Shown here: positions 1 through 8,173 of the stretch, one piece after another
How the letters are laid out: every line of letters starts with the position of its first letter
Position numbering within the stretch: position 1 is the stretch's first letter
Origin: WHSW01 sp963842795
GTDB taxonomy: Bacteria > Actinomycetota > Thermoleophilia > Solirubrobacterales > 70-9
DNA: 64,000 nucleotides
Assembly (NCBI GenBank): GCA_963842795.1
Contig: CAWJHV010000018.1
Location: forward strand, 184,115 to 248,114
Direction of reading: 5' to 3'
Notes under the pieces: model-generated
The model's input: only the letters and a program-made list of their open reading frames with translations
Told to the model about the DNA's origin: nothing
Database searches by the model: none
Position numbers and translations under genes: made by a program

Positions 1-783
1 GTGGCGGAGGATCGGGTGGACGACCTCGCCCTCCTCGCCCGCGAGCTCGGGAAGGGGGGCGGTTCGGGCGTACTGGTGAACGACCGGGACGAGCGCAAGG
101 CGGACGCCGGCGAGCGCGGCGACGCGGGCGCCCCAGACTCCCGCGCAGACGACGACGTGCTCGGCGCGAATCGCGCCCTGCGTGGTCTCGACCGTCCGCA
201 CCCGACCCCCGTCGACGCCGATGTCGGTCACGCGGCAGCCACCGAAGGCCCGCACGCCGGCCTCGGAAGCGCGGCCGGCGAGCGCCTCCGCAACGCGGAC
301 GCCCTTGCCGATCCCGTCGGTGGGAACGAAGAGGCCGCCGAGGATGCGGTCCGAATCGATCAGCGGCACGCGCTCGTGGACCGCGCCCGGGTCGAGCAGG
401 TCGGCCCCGAGGCCATAGGAGAGCGCCCGGCCGTAGCGCCTATCGAGCTCCTGCCAGCGCTCCTCGGTGGCCGCCACCTCGATCCCCCCGACCTCGTGAA
501 AACACGGCCGGCCGTCGAGCTCGAGGCCTCGGTAGAGCTCCACCGACCACTTCGCGAGCGCGGTCATCGTCCGCGAAGGGTTGAGCTGGAACATCAGCCC
601 GGGCGCGTGCGAAGTCGAGCCGCCGGTCTCCCAGAGTGGTCCCTGCTCGACCAGGACCACGTCCTCCCATCCCCGCCCCGCCAGGTGATGGGCAACGCTG
701 GCGCCTGCGATCCCGCCTCCGATGATCACCACGCGCGCCGAACGGGGAAGCGCGTCGGTCGCAGGTGGCCCTGCTTGGACCAT
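1..783 (-). CDS. FAD-dependent oxidoreductase (dimethylglycine/sarcosine dehydrogenase-like), C-terminus outside window
   Basis: The minus-strand frame is open from an ATG at 783 to the window edge (261 codons). Near residues 17-30 it has the dinucleotide-binding motif RVVIIGGGIAGASVAHHLA, then an acidic strand end (VVLVEQGPL) and the motif TGGSTSHAPGLMFQ typical of the DAO/dimethylglycine dehydrogenase family, where FAD is held by this N-terminal Rossmann fold. Family knowledge suggests oxidation of an N-methyl or secondary amino acid. The full enzyme is often fused to a GcvT-like folate domain, which would lie beyond base 1 and cannot be seen. It is divergent from a GntR-type regulator, with a TGATATATCA palindrome six bases upstream of its start codon, so it is probably controlled by that regulator. 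The substrate is not determinable. Confidence 0.8.
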   Translation of the reverse strand, partial: MVQAGPPATDALPRSARVVIIGGGIAGASVAHHLAGRGWEDVVLVEQGPLWETGGSTSHAPGLMFQLNPSRTMTALAKWSVELYRGLELDGRPCFHEVGGIEVAATEERWQELDRRYGRALSYGLGADLLDPGAVHERVPLIDSDRILGGLFVPTDGIGKGVRVAEALAGRASEAGVRAFGGCRVTDIGVDGGRVRTVETTQGAIRAEHVVVCAGVWGARVAALAGVRLALVPVVHQYARTAPLPELAGEEGEVVHPILRH

Positions 784-788
784 GACTC

Positions 789-798
789 TGATATATCA
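789..798. promoter_or_regulatory. Perfect palindrome TGATATATCA between divergent FAD oxidoreductase and GntR gene
   Basis: A 10-bp perfect palindrome lies just upstream of the FAD gene start (783) and ahead of the GntR gene start (809). On the minus strand it also offers a -10-like TATATC close enough to the ATG for a leaderless transcript. A closely similar CTGATATACCAG occurs upstream of the second GntR gene (2182-2193). It is either an operator for these FadR-type regulators or simply a -10 element; the repetition favours an operator. Confidence 0.45.
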
Positions 799-808
799 AA
801 GCTGGCCT

Positions 809-1501
809 GTGAGCGGTCAGCCCGTATCTACGCCGCCCCCAGGGCGACCCTCGCCCGGCCTCCCCAGGAGCCGGTTGATCGCCGATCGCGCCTACTTCGA
901 GCTCCGTGACCGGATCGTCACGCTCAACCTGCCGCCGGGGACGGCGCTGGTCGAGGACGAGCTCATGCGCGAGCTCGGCATCGGCCGCACGCCCCTGCGC
1001 GAGGCGGTCAAGCGCCTGGCGCTCGAGAACCTGGTCGAGATCCGACCGCGCCGCGGCACCCATGTGACCGAGGTGAACGTCGCCGACATCGTCCACATCA
1101 CCGAGGTCCGGGCCGAGCTCGAGGGGCAGGCGGCGCAGTTGGCGGCCATGCGCATGGACGACGAGGCGCGGGCGCGGGCCGAGGCGCTGGTCGACGAGCT
1201 CGAGGAATTGAACGCGAGCGACGGCGAGGCGCTGATGCGGATCGACGAGCAGGTGCACCGGCTCGTCTGGGAGGCGAGCGGAAACCCCTACCTGGTTGGC
1301 ACGCTCGAGGGCTACTTCGCCCTCTCACTCCGCGTCTGGTACCTGGTGCTCGACCGCGTGCCGGGCCTTTGGGCGGCGGTGCACGACCAGCGCGAGCTGC
1401 TGCGGGCGCTGCTGGCGCACGACGGTGTTCGGGCGCGCGAGCTCATGCGCGACCACATCCTCGCCTTCCAGGGCGAGATCGTCGTCGCGTTCAGTCGCTG
1501 A
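809..1501 (+). CDS. GntR-family (FadR subfamily, FCD domain) transcriptional regulator
   Basis: This is a 230-residue regulator if started at GTG 809; the upstream in-frame ATGs at 722 and 782 would overlap the divergent FAD gene. The N-terminal winged helix carries the GntR hallmark (AYFELRDRIVTLNLPPGT, then ELGIGRTPLREAVKRLALENLVEIRPRRGTHV). The C-terminal all-helical FCD domain follows (EVRAELEGQAAQLAA, DEQVHRLVWEASGNPYL, LRALLAHDGVRARELMRDHI), with the Asp/His positions that usually bind a metal and an organic acid. It probably controls the divergent FAD oxidoreductase and itself through the palindrome at 789-798. It is about 45 percent similar by eye to the convergent GntR gene downstream, so the two look like an old duplication. 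Confidence 0.88.
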   Translation: MSGQPVSTPPPGRPSPGLPRSRLIADRAYFELRDRIVTLNLPPGTALVEDELMRELGIGRTPLREAVKRLALENLVEIRPRRGTHVTEVNVADIVHITEVRAELEGQAAQLAAMRMDDEARARAEALVDELEELNASDGEALMRIDEQVHRLVWEASGNPYLVGTLEGYFALSLRVWYLVLDRVPGLWAAVHDQRELLRALLAHDGVRARELMRDHILAFQGEIVVAFSR

Positions 1502-1508
1502 GCTCAGC

Positions 1509-2171
1509 TCAGAGGACGGCGCGAATCTCGCGCTCGAACGTCTCGACGTGATCCGCCGCGATCGCCCGCGCCCGTTCCGCATCGCCATCCCGAATCTCTG
1601 CGAGCAGGCTGCTGTGCTCAGACACCCGGTCGAAGAGGTGCGGGAGACGGTCGAGCACCAGATGCCAGATGCGCATCGAGAGGTTGAGGTAGCGGTCCAG
1701 GGTCTCGGCGAGGAACGGATTGCCGGCGCAGTCGTAAATGAACCGGTGAACGCGTGCGTCGATACGCATCAGATCGCCGGGATCGCGGCTGCCTGCGAGC
1801 CGGCCGATCTCGGCAAGGATCCGCTCCAGCTCCGCGCGACGCGCGGGCGTGATCCGCTCCGCCGCCCTGTACGCCGCGTGCCCCTCGAGCTGGACTCGCA
1901 CGTCGGAGATGTCCGCCAGGTCCGTGATGTTGATTTCCGACGCGAAGCTGCCGCGACGCGGAAAGACGGCGACGAGGTTCTCGTGCGCGAGACGCTTCAC
2001 GGCATCGCGCAGGGGCGTTCGCCCCATCCCGAATTCGACCCCGAGCGCATCCTCGTTGATCGGCGCGCCCGGCGGGATCTGCAGCGTCACGATCCGGTCG
2101 CGCAGCACCTCATAGGCGCGATCCGAGAGCAGTTGCGGCGGGTCGCCGACGGGAGCGGACGAGCGACTCAT
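1509..2171 (-). CDS. GntR-family (FadR subfamily, FCD domain) transcriptional regulator
   Basis: 220 residues from ATG 2171. The winged-helix part reads YEVLRDRIVTLQIPPGA then FGMGRTPLRDAVKRLAHENL. The FCD part reads VRVQLEGHAAYRAAERI, DARVHRFIYDCAGNPFLAE and LAEIRDGDAERARAIAADH. It is convergent with the first GntR gene (their ends are 8 bp apart) and shares most signature segments with it. A CTGATATACCAG element sits 11-22 bp upstream of its start and overlaps a -10-like TATATC on the minus strand, so autoregulation is likely. The ligand and target genes are unknown; the FAD oxidoreductase at the window start is the nearest candidate target. Confidence 0.88.
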   Translation of the reverse strand: MSRSSAPVGDPPQLLSDRAYEVLRDRIVTLQIPPGAPINEDALGVEFGMGRTPLRDAVKRLAHENLVAVFPRRGSFASEINITDLADISDVRVQLEGHAAYRAAERITPARRAELERILAEIGRLAGSRDPGDLMRIDARVHRFIYDCAGNPFLAETLDRYLNLSMRIWHLVLDRLPHLFDRVSEHSSLLAEIRDGDAERARAIAADHVETFEREIRAVL

Positions 2172-2181
2172 TCGTCGGCAA

Positions 2182-2193
2182 CTGATATACCAG
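2182..2193 (-). promoter_or_regulatory. Imperfect palindrome CTGATATACCAG upstream of GntR gene (operator and/or -10)
   Basis: The 12-bp element shares CTGATATA with the palindrome at 789-798. Read on the minus strand it contains TATATC in the right place for a -10 box of the regulator starting at 2171. Confidence 0.4.
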
Positions 2194-2265
2194 CCATCGC
2201 CCTGACTCTACCAGCGGCGATCCCGGTGTAAGGCCCCTGGACCCGACGTAGAATCATCGCTTCCC

Positions 2266-2337
2266 GGGCGCGTAGCTCAGTGGGAGAGCGCTCGCTTCAC
2301 ACGCGAGAGGTCGCTGGTTCGAAACCAGCCGCGCCCA
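2266..2337 (+). tRNA. tRNA-Val (anticodon CAC)
   Basis: The 72-nt cloverleaf folds by eye. The acceptor stem GGGCGCG pairs with CGCGCCC. The D arm is GCTC-AGTGGGA-GAGC, the anticodon stem CTCGC/GCGAG with loop TTCACAC (anticodon CAC), and the T arm GCTGG-TTCGAAA-CCAGC. The CCA end is not encoded. No integrase or repeated 3' end is seen nearby, so there is no sign that it is used as an attachment site. Confidence 0.95.
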
Positions 2338-2636
2338 TGCTTGTTCAAGCCATTTGTAGGCCCAACCGGATCGCCAGACGGGTGGCGCAGTGGCGCTTTT
2401 GAACATCGGCTGAGCATCGTTGACCGCTCGCTCCCCTCGCGAGCCGTATCGCTGTCACTCGGTAGCCACGACCTGGCGGTGCGTCAAGGCGATTCGGCCG
2501 GTGCTTGACGGCGTCGGCGGGCGTGCGACAGTCGCGGGCACAGCGACTAGGCGATCGCCCGGTGCTTTCTGGCTCTCGCGCGCATACGTTGTCCGCAAAC
2601 AGCGGCGACCCTGCCGCACGGATGGGGAGGTTGGGA
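2338..2636. other. Intergenic region between tRNA-Val and repeat protein gene
   Basis: About 300 bp without a convincing gene. It should hold the promoter of the gene at 2637, but I see no clean -35/-10 pair. A GGTGGCGCAGTGGCGC stretch near 2380-2396 resembles a tRNA D arm but lacks the rest of a tRNA. GGGGAGG at 2624-2630 is the ribosome binding site for the ATG at 2637. Confidence 0.5.
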
Positions 2637-3512
2637 ATGTTCCGAAAGCACCTGCGCCCGAGCCTGATCAGAGATCACCTGCGGGCCAACGTGATCGGCT
2701 ACATCGCCCTGTTCTGCTTCGCGATGAGCGGAACCGCGGCCGCGCTCGACGGCAGCGACACCGTGTTCAACGACGACATCGTCAACGGCCAGGTGAAGAC
2801 CAACGAGATCTCGAACAGCAACGGCGTGCGCTCGGCCGACGTCCGCGACGACACGCTCGAGGACGGGGGCCTGGCCGCCCTCGATCTCGCTCAGGACTCG
2901 GTCGGCGAGTCCGAGATCGCAGGCGACGCGGTCTTGAGCCCCGAGATCGGAACCGATGCCGTGCGCATCGCCGAGATCGCCGACAACGGCGTCGGCTCGT
3001 CAGAGATCGCGGGCAGCGCCGTGGGCACCGCGGAGATCGCGACGAACGCTGTCGCCGGCGGCGAGATCGCGCCCGACGCAGTCGACTCCAACGAGATCGC
3101 CGCGGACGCGGTCGGCAGCGGCAAGATCCCGACCGGAGCCATCGACGCCAGCGAGATCGACTTCGACGCGGTCGGCAAGGCGGAGCTCGATGACAACTCG
3201 GTCGGGGCAAGCAGCATCGTCGAGCTGCATGAGCACGAGGGGACCATCCGGGCGGTCGAGGACGGCACGGCGCACGACGGCGCCTTCGGGGTCGCGGTCG
3301 GGACCGTGAGCTGTTTTTCCACGGAGAAGATGATCTCGGCCTCGGTCGATTGGCTCCAGACCAACAACCACAACGAGACGTTCTTGGCGAACGCTCCGGA
3401 GTTCGACCGCTCCGGCGACGACACCGCGACGGTCATCGGCGCCTACGACGGCGGCGGCGGCGTGGGCAACCCAGCGACCTTCCAGGCCGTGGCGACCTGC
3501 CTAGGGCCCTAG
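2637..3512 (+). CDS. Secreted or surface protein with EIA/DAV-type short tandem repeats (paralog 1)
   Basis: 291 residues from ATG 2637, with GGGGAGG six bases upstream. The N-terminus (FRKHLRPSLIRDHLRANVIGY) ends in a hydrophobic segment, IALFCFAMSGTAAAL, that looks like a signal peptide. Residues about 60-200 are a run of 5-residue-step repeats (DAVxxxEIA, GSSEIAGSAVGTAEIA), which should form a regular beta-solenoid-like coil. The last 90 residues are a compact non-repetitive domain with paired cysteines (TVSCFSTE, VATCLGP). Two further family members are at 27245-28090 and 55170-55873, each with the same plan of N-terminal membrane segment, repeats and Cys-containing end. Function is unknown; a cell-wall or adhesin-like structural role is inference only. 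Confidence 0.75.
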   Translation: MFRKHLRPSLIRDHLRANVIGYIALFCFAMSGTAAALDGSDTVFNDDIVNGQVKTNEISNSNGVRSADVRDDTLEDGGLAALDLAQDSVGESEIAGDAVLSPEIGTDAVRIAEIADNGVGSSEIAGSAVGTAEIATNAVAGGEIAPDAVDSNEIAADAVGSGKIPTGAIDASEIDFDAVGKAELDDNSVGASSIVELHEHEGTIRAVEDGTAHDGAFGVAVGTVSCFSTEKMISASVDWLQTNNHNETFLANAPEFDRSGDDTATVIGAYDGGGGVGNPATFQAVATCLGP

Positions 3513-3652
3513 CACACAGAGGGCGCCAAGGAGGCAAGCCACGGAGCGGGCCATCACGAAGAGGGTTCCAGTCCGTTCCGCCAGGCAGAAGCTGACGACT
3601 CAGCCAAATCTCCTATTCATCGTCGCGCGACCACTCGATGGGCCGAGAAGCG

Positions 3653-4084
3653 TTACTCGCCGAGCGAGAAGACCGTGACCGGACGCGAGAAGCGATCCAG
3701 CAACTGATCCAGCAGACCGCGCTCCTGCCAGCCGGCACGATCCGGGGCGCGAAGGCCCACCAGGATGTGATCGGCAGGAAAGTCTCGAAGCGCGTCCTGG
3801 AAAGCCAGCATCGGGTCATCGGCTCCGACCGCTCCGTCGGCTTCAGTGCCGAGTTCTTCGATCTGGCTGAGAACGTCTCGAAGCCGCTCGTCGGCCTGCT
3901 CGCGTGCCTTGTCGGTTGCGGAGGCGAGCCACTCGAAGCGAGTCGGTAGGACCGGCGTGACGACGAGAACTTCATCTGCCGCGTCGATGAGTTCGCGAAC
4001 GCCGAATGGCAGATCAGCTGCGCTGTCGGCGGCCTGACCGGCTGCGATCAATAGGCGCGTGGCCATCTCCGCATAGGAAATCAC
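3653..4084 (-). CDS. Small universal-stress-protein-like protein
   Basis: 143 residues from GTG 4084 (an ATG at 4066 is also possible). The pattern of a hydrophobic strand, ADEVLVVTPVLPTRFEWLASATDKA, then a helix and HILVGLRAPDRAGW near residues 105-120, and a final LLDRFSRPVTVFSLGE, matches the alpha/beta half-fold seen in actinobacterial Usp-like proteins. The ATP-binding GxxG motif of true UspA is not evident. It follows the DUF3995 gene on the same strand, 21 bp after its stop, so it may be the last gene of the drrAB operon. Function is uncertain. Confidence 0.6.
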   Translation of the reverse strand: MISYAEMATRLLIAAGQAADSAADLPFGVRELIDAADEVLVVTPVLPTRFEWLASATDKAREQADERLRDVLSQIEELGTEADGAVGADDPMLAFQDALRDFPADHILVGLRAPDRAGWQERGLLDQLLDRFSRPVTVFSLGE

Positions 4085-4105
4085 GCTCTCGACAGAGTTG
4101 CCCTT

Positions 4106-4696
4106 TCATGCCGGAGCGGATACGGCACCGGCCGGTCTTTCGGCCAGCGCGGCCCGGCCGAACAGCACACCGCCGGCCACGAAGAACGCATCGAGACCGA
4201 ACACCGACCAGATCGTGTAGGCGGATGGGTCGGCCGTGCCCAGAACTTGTTCATCGCTGAGGCCGCTGAGGCCGGTCTCGACGAGCCCGGTAAAGCGAAG
4301 CACGTCGTCGGTGAGCCCGACGAGGCCGCGCGCGACCAGCACGGCGGCGCCTGCCCACATCAGCCAAACGAGCAACCGGCGGGGGCCGACGCCGCGTGCG
4401 AGGGCGAGGGGTATGACGAGGCCGGCGGCGAACATGGCGACGACCGGGACGGTGAACAGCCACCCGGCGTCGGGAAATGCCGACTGCTGGTCGCCGAAGC
4501 CGAAGTCGCCGCCGACCGCCCAGTACCCGTGCCAGACGGTGAAGACAGCGGTCCATGCGAACGCGTGTAGCGCGGTGCGCGGCGCGCGCCGTTGGGACGG
4601 GGCTTGCGAGCCGCGGCCGGTGGGGTCGGCAGCGGTTTCGCGGGCCTGGCCCCCCGACCGTGAGCCAGGTCTAACCGCTCGCGCCGCGGGCATCAC
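4106..4696 (-). CDS. DUF3995 family membrane protein
   Basis: 196 residues from GTG 4696 (ATG 4693 is adjacent). A basic N-terminus is followed by four hydrophobic segments at about residues 45-60, 80-105, 110-128 and 160-178. WHGYWAVGGDFGFGD near residue 54 fits the DUF3995 consensus in which a His-x-x-Trp-A-x-GG sequence follows the first helix. It starts 7 bp after the stop of the DrrB-like permease, which places it in the same operon. The family has no established function; linkage to an exporter suggests an accessory membrane role. Confidence 0.72.
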   Translation of the reverse strand: MMPAARAVRPGSRSGGQARETAADPTGRGSQAPSQRRAPRTALHAFAWTAVFTVWHGYWAVGGDFGFGDQQSAFPDAGWLFTVPVVAMFAAGLVIPLALARGVGPRRLLVWLMWAGAAVLVARGLVGLTDDVLRFTGLVETGLSGLSDEQVLGTADPSAYTIWSVFGLDAFFVAGGVLFGRAALAERPAGAVSAPA

Positions 4697-4702
4697 TACC
4701 TG

Positions 4703-5486
4703 TCAGCGAGCCGGGCGGCGGTTATAGAGGTGGCGCGCCCAGACGAAGCCGGCGGCGGCGATCGCGAGGCACCACGCGACTGCCGCAATCCCGTGCCCCG
4801 CCGACGTGCTCACCGCCGAGCAGGCTGCGCAACGTGTCGGTGATCGGGGTGAACGGTTGGTTGTCGGCGAACCAGCGCAGGCCGGCGGGCATCGAGTCGG
4901 TGGGCACGAAGCCGCTGCCGAGGAAGGGCAGCAGGAACAGGATCATCGGCAGGTTGCTCGCGGTCTCGACGCTCTTGGCGAGCAGGCCGAGGGCGACCGA
5001 GAGCCAGGTGAGCGCGACGGCCACCAGCAAGAGCAGCCCGACGACGGCGAGCCACTCGAGCGGTCCGGCCGTGGGGCGGTACCCGATCACCAGCGCGACC
5101 GCGACGACGACGGCGACGCTGACCGCCGTCAGCACCAGGTTGCCGAGGACGTGGCCGGCGAGCACGGAGGGCCGCCAGATGCGCATCGTCTTGAACCGGG
5201 CGACGATCCCCTTGGTCATGTCCATGGCGACCGAGATCGCGACGACGTTCGCGGCGCCGGCGATGGTGAACACCAGCATCCCGGGCGTGACGAACTCGAC
5301 GTAGGCGTCGCGCCCGCCACCGACCTCCAGCCCGTTGCCCAGCGTGCCGCCGAAGACGTAGACGAAGAGCAGCAGGAAGACGACCGGCATCAGGAGCGGA
5401 AACAGCGACAGGCCCGGGTAGCGGCGCAGGTGAAGCAGGTTGCGGCGCAGCATCGTGGCCGAGTCGCGCAGGGCGTAGGCGGTCAT
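4703..5486 (-). CDS. ABC-2 type exporter permease (DrrB-like), frameshifted near C-terminus
   Basis: About 260 residues with six hydrophobic segments (SLFPLLMPVVFLLLFVYVFG; MLVFTIAGAANVVAISVAMD; LVLTAVSVAVVVAVALVIG and others) and the DrrB-type landmarks FKTMRIWRPSVLAGHV and FLGSGFVPTDSMP. Its start overlaps the end of the ATPase gene by ATGA. Around 4796-4803 a one-base shift moves the last about 30 residues into another frame; in that frame the usual end (AAVAWCLAIAAAGFVWARHL) is restored and stops at 4703. It forms an exporter with the ATPase upstream for a drug, lipid or other hydrophobic substrate. Confidence 0.88.
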
Positions 5487-6493
5487 CGCGATACCTCCTT
5501 GGTCTCGGGTTCGCTCGTCGGCGGCTTGCCGGTGAGCGCGAGGAACACGTCATCGAGGTCGGGGGTGTGAATCGAGAGGCTCTCCAGCTCGACCCCGGCC
5601 TGATCGAGCCGCCGCAGCACGTCGCGGACGTTGGCGACGTTGCCGTCGGTGGCGACCTGCAGCGCGAGCGAGTCCTCGTCGCGCGCGGGCACGCCCAAGA
5701 CGCCCGCGGCCGCGTGGTAGGCGCCGGAGTCGGCGAAGGTGAGGTCGATGTGGCCGCCGGGGACGCGCGCCTTGAGCTCGGCGGGCGTGCCCTGAGCGAC
5801 CAGCCGGCCGCCGTCGAGGATCGCCACGCGGTCGGCGAGCTCATCCGCCTCCTCCAGGTACTGGGTGGTGAGGAACACGGTCGTCCCGTCGCTCACCAGG
5901 CCGCGGACGATCTCCCACATCGTGCGGCGGCTGCTCGGGTCCAGGCCGGTCGTCGGCTCGTCGAGGAAGATGATCTCCGGGTCGCCGATCAGCGTCATGG
6001 CGAGGTCGAGGCGACGCCCCATCCCGCCCGAGTAGGTGGACACCGTCCGATCGGCCGCGTCGGTGAGCTCGAAGCGAGCGAGCAGCTCGGCGATCCGCCC
6101 CTCGGCGTCGGGACGCGCGAGGTGGTGCAGGTCGGCCATCAGCCGCAGGTTCTCGCGGCCGGTCAGCAGCTCGTCGACGGCCGAGAACTGGCCGGTCAGG
6201 CCGATCGCGTCGCGCACCGCGTCGGGCTCGCGCGCGACGTCGTGTCCGGCGACGCGCACCTCTCCGGAGTCGGCGGCCAGCAGCGTCGCGAGGATGTTCA
6301 CCGTGGTCGTCTTGCCCGAGCCGTTGGGGCCGAGCAGCGCGAACACGGTGCCCTCCTCGACGGTCAACTCGAGACCGTCGAGGACGAGGTTGTCGTCGAA
6401 CGACTTGCGCACGTCGACGGCGCGAATCGCGGCTGACGACGAAGCTTCCGTTCGCGTCTGGGTGATGGGTTCCGGTGCTGTCATGGTCGACAT
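5483..6493 (-). CDS. ABC exporter ATP-binding protein (DrrA-like)
   Basis: 336 residues from ATG 6493. Visible are Walker A (GPNGSGKTTT, about residue 56), the ABC signature (YSGGMGRRLDLAMTL), Walker B (IIFLDEPTTGLD) and the H-loop region (VFLTTQYLEEADELADRV). The C-terminal extension of about 90 residues, ending near SIHTPDLDDVFLALTGK, is characteristic of the DrrA/antibiotic-exporter subfamily. The gene is the second of an operon: it overlaps the end of the MarR-type regulator by 13 bp and the start of the permease by 4 bp. The reaction is ATP hydrolysis driving export; the substrate cannot be read from the sequence. Confidence 0.92.
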   Translation of the reverse strand: MSTMTAPEPITQTRTEASSSAAIRAVDVRKSFDDNLVLDGLELTVEEGTVFALLGPNGSGKTTTVNILATLLAADSGEVRVAGHDVAREPDAVRDAIGLTGQFSAVDELLTGRENLRLMADLHHLARPDAEGRIAELLARFELTDAADRTVSTYSGGMGRRLDLAMTLIGDPEIIFLDEPTTGLDPSSRRTMWEIVRGLVSDGTTVFLTTQYLEEADELADRVAILDGGRLVAQGTPAELKARVPGGHIDLTFADSGAYHAAAGVLGVPARDEDSLALQVATDGNVANVRDVLRRLDQAGVELESLSIHTPDLDDVFLALTGKPPTSEPETKEVSR

Positions 6494-6993
6494 CGGTTCA
6501 GTCCTTTCCGGGGAGCTCGCCCGACGGCGCGCAGGGCGTCACGGTGTGCCTCCCACTCTGCTTCCAGGGCGCGGGTCCGCTCGACCAGCCAGTCGGCGAA
6601 CGCCGCCATCTCCGTCAGGGTCGCCCTGCGCTCTGGCGGCGCGTCCTTGAGCACCTCGAGGCCCTCCCTGGCCAGGTCGCCCAACTCCTGGTACTCGGAG
6701 GCGTCAAACCCACGTGACTGGGCGGAGGAGAAGTCCACGCGGACGCGGTCCATCCGCTCTCCCGCCGCGCGCGAGCGGCGGATCGCGTGGATGCGCTCCA
6801 ACACGTCCAGCGCGCCGGTGACCGCGCTGCGGCTCGCCAGCAGCGCCTCGCTCAACTCCGCGATCGACTGCTCCGGCGGATCGCACACCAGCAGGTAGCC
6901 CAGCACGCGGCCGGCCATCGGCGGGAACGCGTAGCGGCGGGCGTAGAAACGGCCTAGGTGATCGGCGAAGGTGATCTCTTCATCGCGCGGCAT
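6481..6993 (-). CDS. MarR/GbsR-type transcriptional regulator, first gene of exporter operon
   Basis: 170 residues from ATG 6993. The winged-helix part contains PMAGRVLGYLLVCDPPEQSI, LSEALLASRSAVTGALDVLE and a basic wing (RRSRAAGERMDRVRVDF). The C-terminal helical part (LAREGLEVLKDAPPERRATL, FADWLVERTRALEAEW) fits the GbsR-like subgroup usually found in front of drrAB-type exporters. The start lies only six bases after a -10 box, so its mRNA is probably leaderless. An inverted repeat sits in the promoter spacer, consistent with autorepression of the whole operon. Confidence 0.85.
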   Translation of the reverse strand: MPRDEEITFADHLGRFYARRYAFPPMAGRVLGYLLVCDPPEQSIAELSEALLASRSAVTGALDVLERIHAIRRSRAAGERMDRVRVDFSSAQSRGFDASEYQELGDLAREGLEVLKDAPPERRATLTEMAAFADWLVERTRALEAEWEAHRDALRAVGRAPRKGLNRCRP

Positions 6994-6999
6994 GCGACA

Positions 7000-7027
7000 A
7001 ATATAGCAGATCTCACGGAGATGTCAA
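7000..7027 (-). promoter_or_regulatory. Promoter of exporter operon with embedded operator
   Basis: On the minus strand: TTGACA (-35, 7022-7027), a 16-bp spacer and TATATT (-10, 7000-7005). The spacer carries the perfect inverted repeat ATCTC-CGT-GAGAT (7010-7022). The ATG at 6993 is six bases after the -10 box, so transcription should start at or next to the start codon. Confidence 0.75.
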
Positions 7028-7085
7028 TAATTTGTGTTATCTCAGTCGACAGCGACCCGGGCGCATATGAGATGCTCCCGCCACG

Positions 7086-7979
7086 ATGCCGAGGGGGTCT
7101 CGCCTGGCAGGGCTTTTGGTCGCTTTGGGCGCGCTGATCGCGCCGGCCGCAACGAATGCGGCGTTCGGCGGGGCGAACGGGCGGATCTTCTTCGACACCG
7201 GATCGCCCGGCCGCGAGATCGCCTCGATCTCCCCGGAGGGCGACGACCGCCGCTCCATCGCCAAGGGGTCGGACCCAGCCGTCTCGCCCGACGGCCGGGA
7301 GATCGCCTACGTGCGGGGCGACGACCTCTACCTCGCGAGCCGCGACGGCAGTGACGAGCTCCGGCTCACGAACAGCGACGTCGCTGAGCGCACGCCCTCG
7401 TTCTCGCCCAGCGGCAACAAGCTCGTGTACGCGACCAAGACCGACTCGAGCGGCCCGGGTCGCGCCGAGCCGGGCCACGTGTTCACGATCGGGCTCAACG
7501 ACGGCGATCGAACCCGGCTGACCCAGAGCGACGCGACCGACTCGGATCCCTCCTACTCGCCCAGCGGCAACAAGATCTCGTTCACGCGCCCGGACGACGA
7601 CGGAAACACGCAGCTGATGAAGATGGACGCGGACGGCTCCAATCGCGACCAGCTGACGACCGGACGGCACGCGATCGCGAGGCCGTCGTGGTCACCCGAC
7701 GGGAGCAGGATCGCGTTCTCCGACAACCTCGCCGACGGCGTCTCGCTGTACTCGGTCGACCCCGACGGCTCCGACCCGGTCCGCCTGACGTTCGGCGGCA
7801 ACGAGTTCGACCCGAGCTACTCACCCAGTGGCAACAAGATCGTCTACCGCGGACAGGCCGGCGAGGAGACGAAGGCGCTGTTCGTGATGCACTCGTCGGG
7901 GCTCTTCGGAACCGAGCGCCTGACCGCGCCCAAGGAAGCGGGCGTCGACGGCCACCCCTACTGGGGTCCAGCGCCCTAG
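7086..7979 (+). CDS. Secreted TolB-like (PD40 repeat) beta-propeller protein
   Basis: 297 residues. The N-terminus LAGLLVALGALIAPAATNA is a signal peptide. The mature part is a series of PD40-type blades with the recurring core DPSYSPSGNKI / PSWSPDGSRIAF / PAVSPDGREIAYV and a closing strand such as LYSVDPDGSDPVRLTFG. I count about five full and one partial blade. The family includes TolB-like periplasmic or wall-associated proteins that bind partners. The gene is monocistronic and is followed by the 43-bp palindromic element at 8047-8089. The binding partner is unknown. Confidence 0.82.
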   Translation: MPRGSRLAGLLVALGALIAPAATNAAFGGANGRIFFDTGSPGREIASISPEGDDRRSIAKGSDPAVSPDGREIAYVRGDDLYLASRDGSDELRLTNSDVAERTPSFSPSGNKLVYATKTDSSGPGRAEPGHVFTIGLNDGDRTRLTQSDATDSDPSYSPSGNKISFTRPDDDGNTQLMKMDADGSNRDQLTTGRHAIARPSWSPDGSRIAFSDNLADGVSLYSVDPDGSDPVRLTFGGNEFDPSYSPSGNKIVYRGQAGEETKALFVMHSSGLFGTERLTAPKEAGVDGHPYWGPAP

Positions 7980-8046
7980 CGCGCAGAACCCGGCTCAGGG
8001 GCGCCAGCGGTCGAGCCGGCCCAGACTGTCCGACAGGGCTTCGCGC

Positions 8047-8089
8047 GACTGGCGGATTTCGCTGAACTATTTCGCGTTTTCCACCAGTC
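8047..8089. repeat. 43-bp intergenic palindromic element, copy A
   Basis: The element begins GACTGG and ends CCAGTC, exactly 43 bp. It lies between the convergent ends of the TolB-like gene (7979) and the tandem-repeat propeller gene (8174). The same element, of identical length, occurs at 27185-27227 and 38877-38919. It can fold as a hairpin and may end transcription from both sides. Confidence 0.75.
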
Positions 8090-8173
8090 GGTGAAGGGCC
8101 GCTCTATTGACGGCGCCAGCGAGTCCGGCACGCGGGCCGCCACCGCGGTCTTGTCCGAGCTCGAGCTCGGCGC

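Noticed and set aside
2379..2400. Second tRNA after tRNA-Val
   Set aside because: A D-arm-like GGTGGCGCAGTGGCG is present but no anticodon stem, T arm or acceptor pairing follows.
2266..3512. Genomic island attached to tRNA-Val
   Set aside because: No integrase, no repeated tRNA 3' end and no change in base composition downstream.
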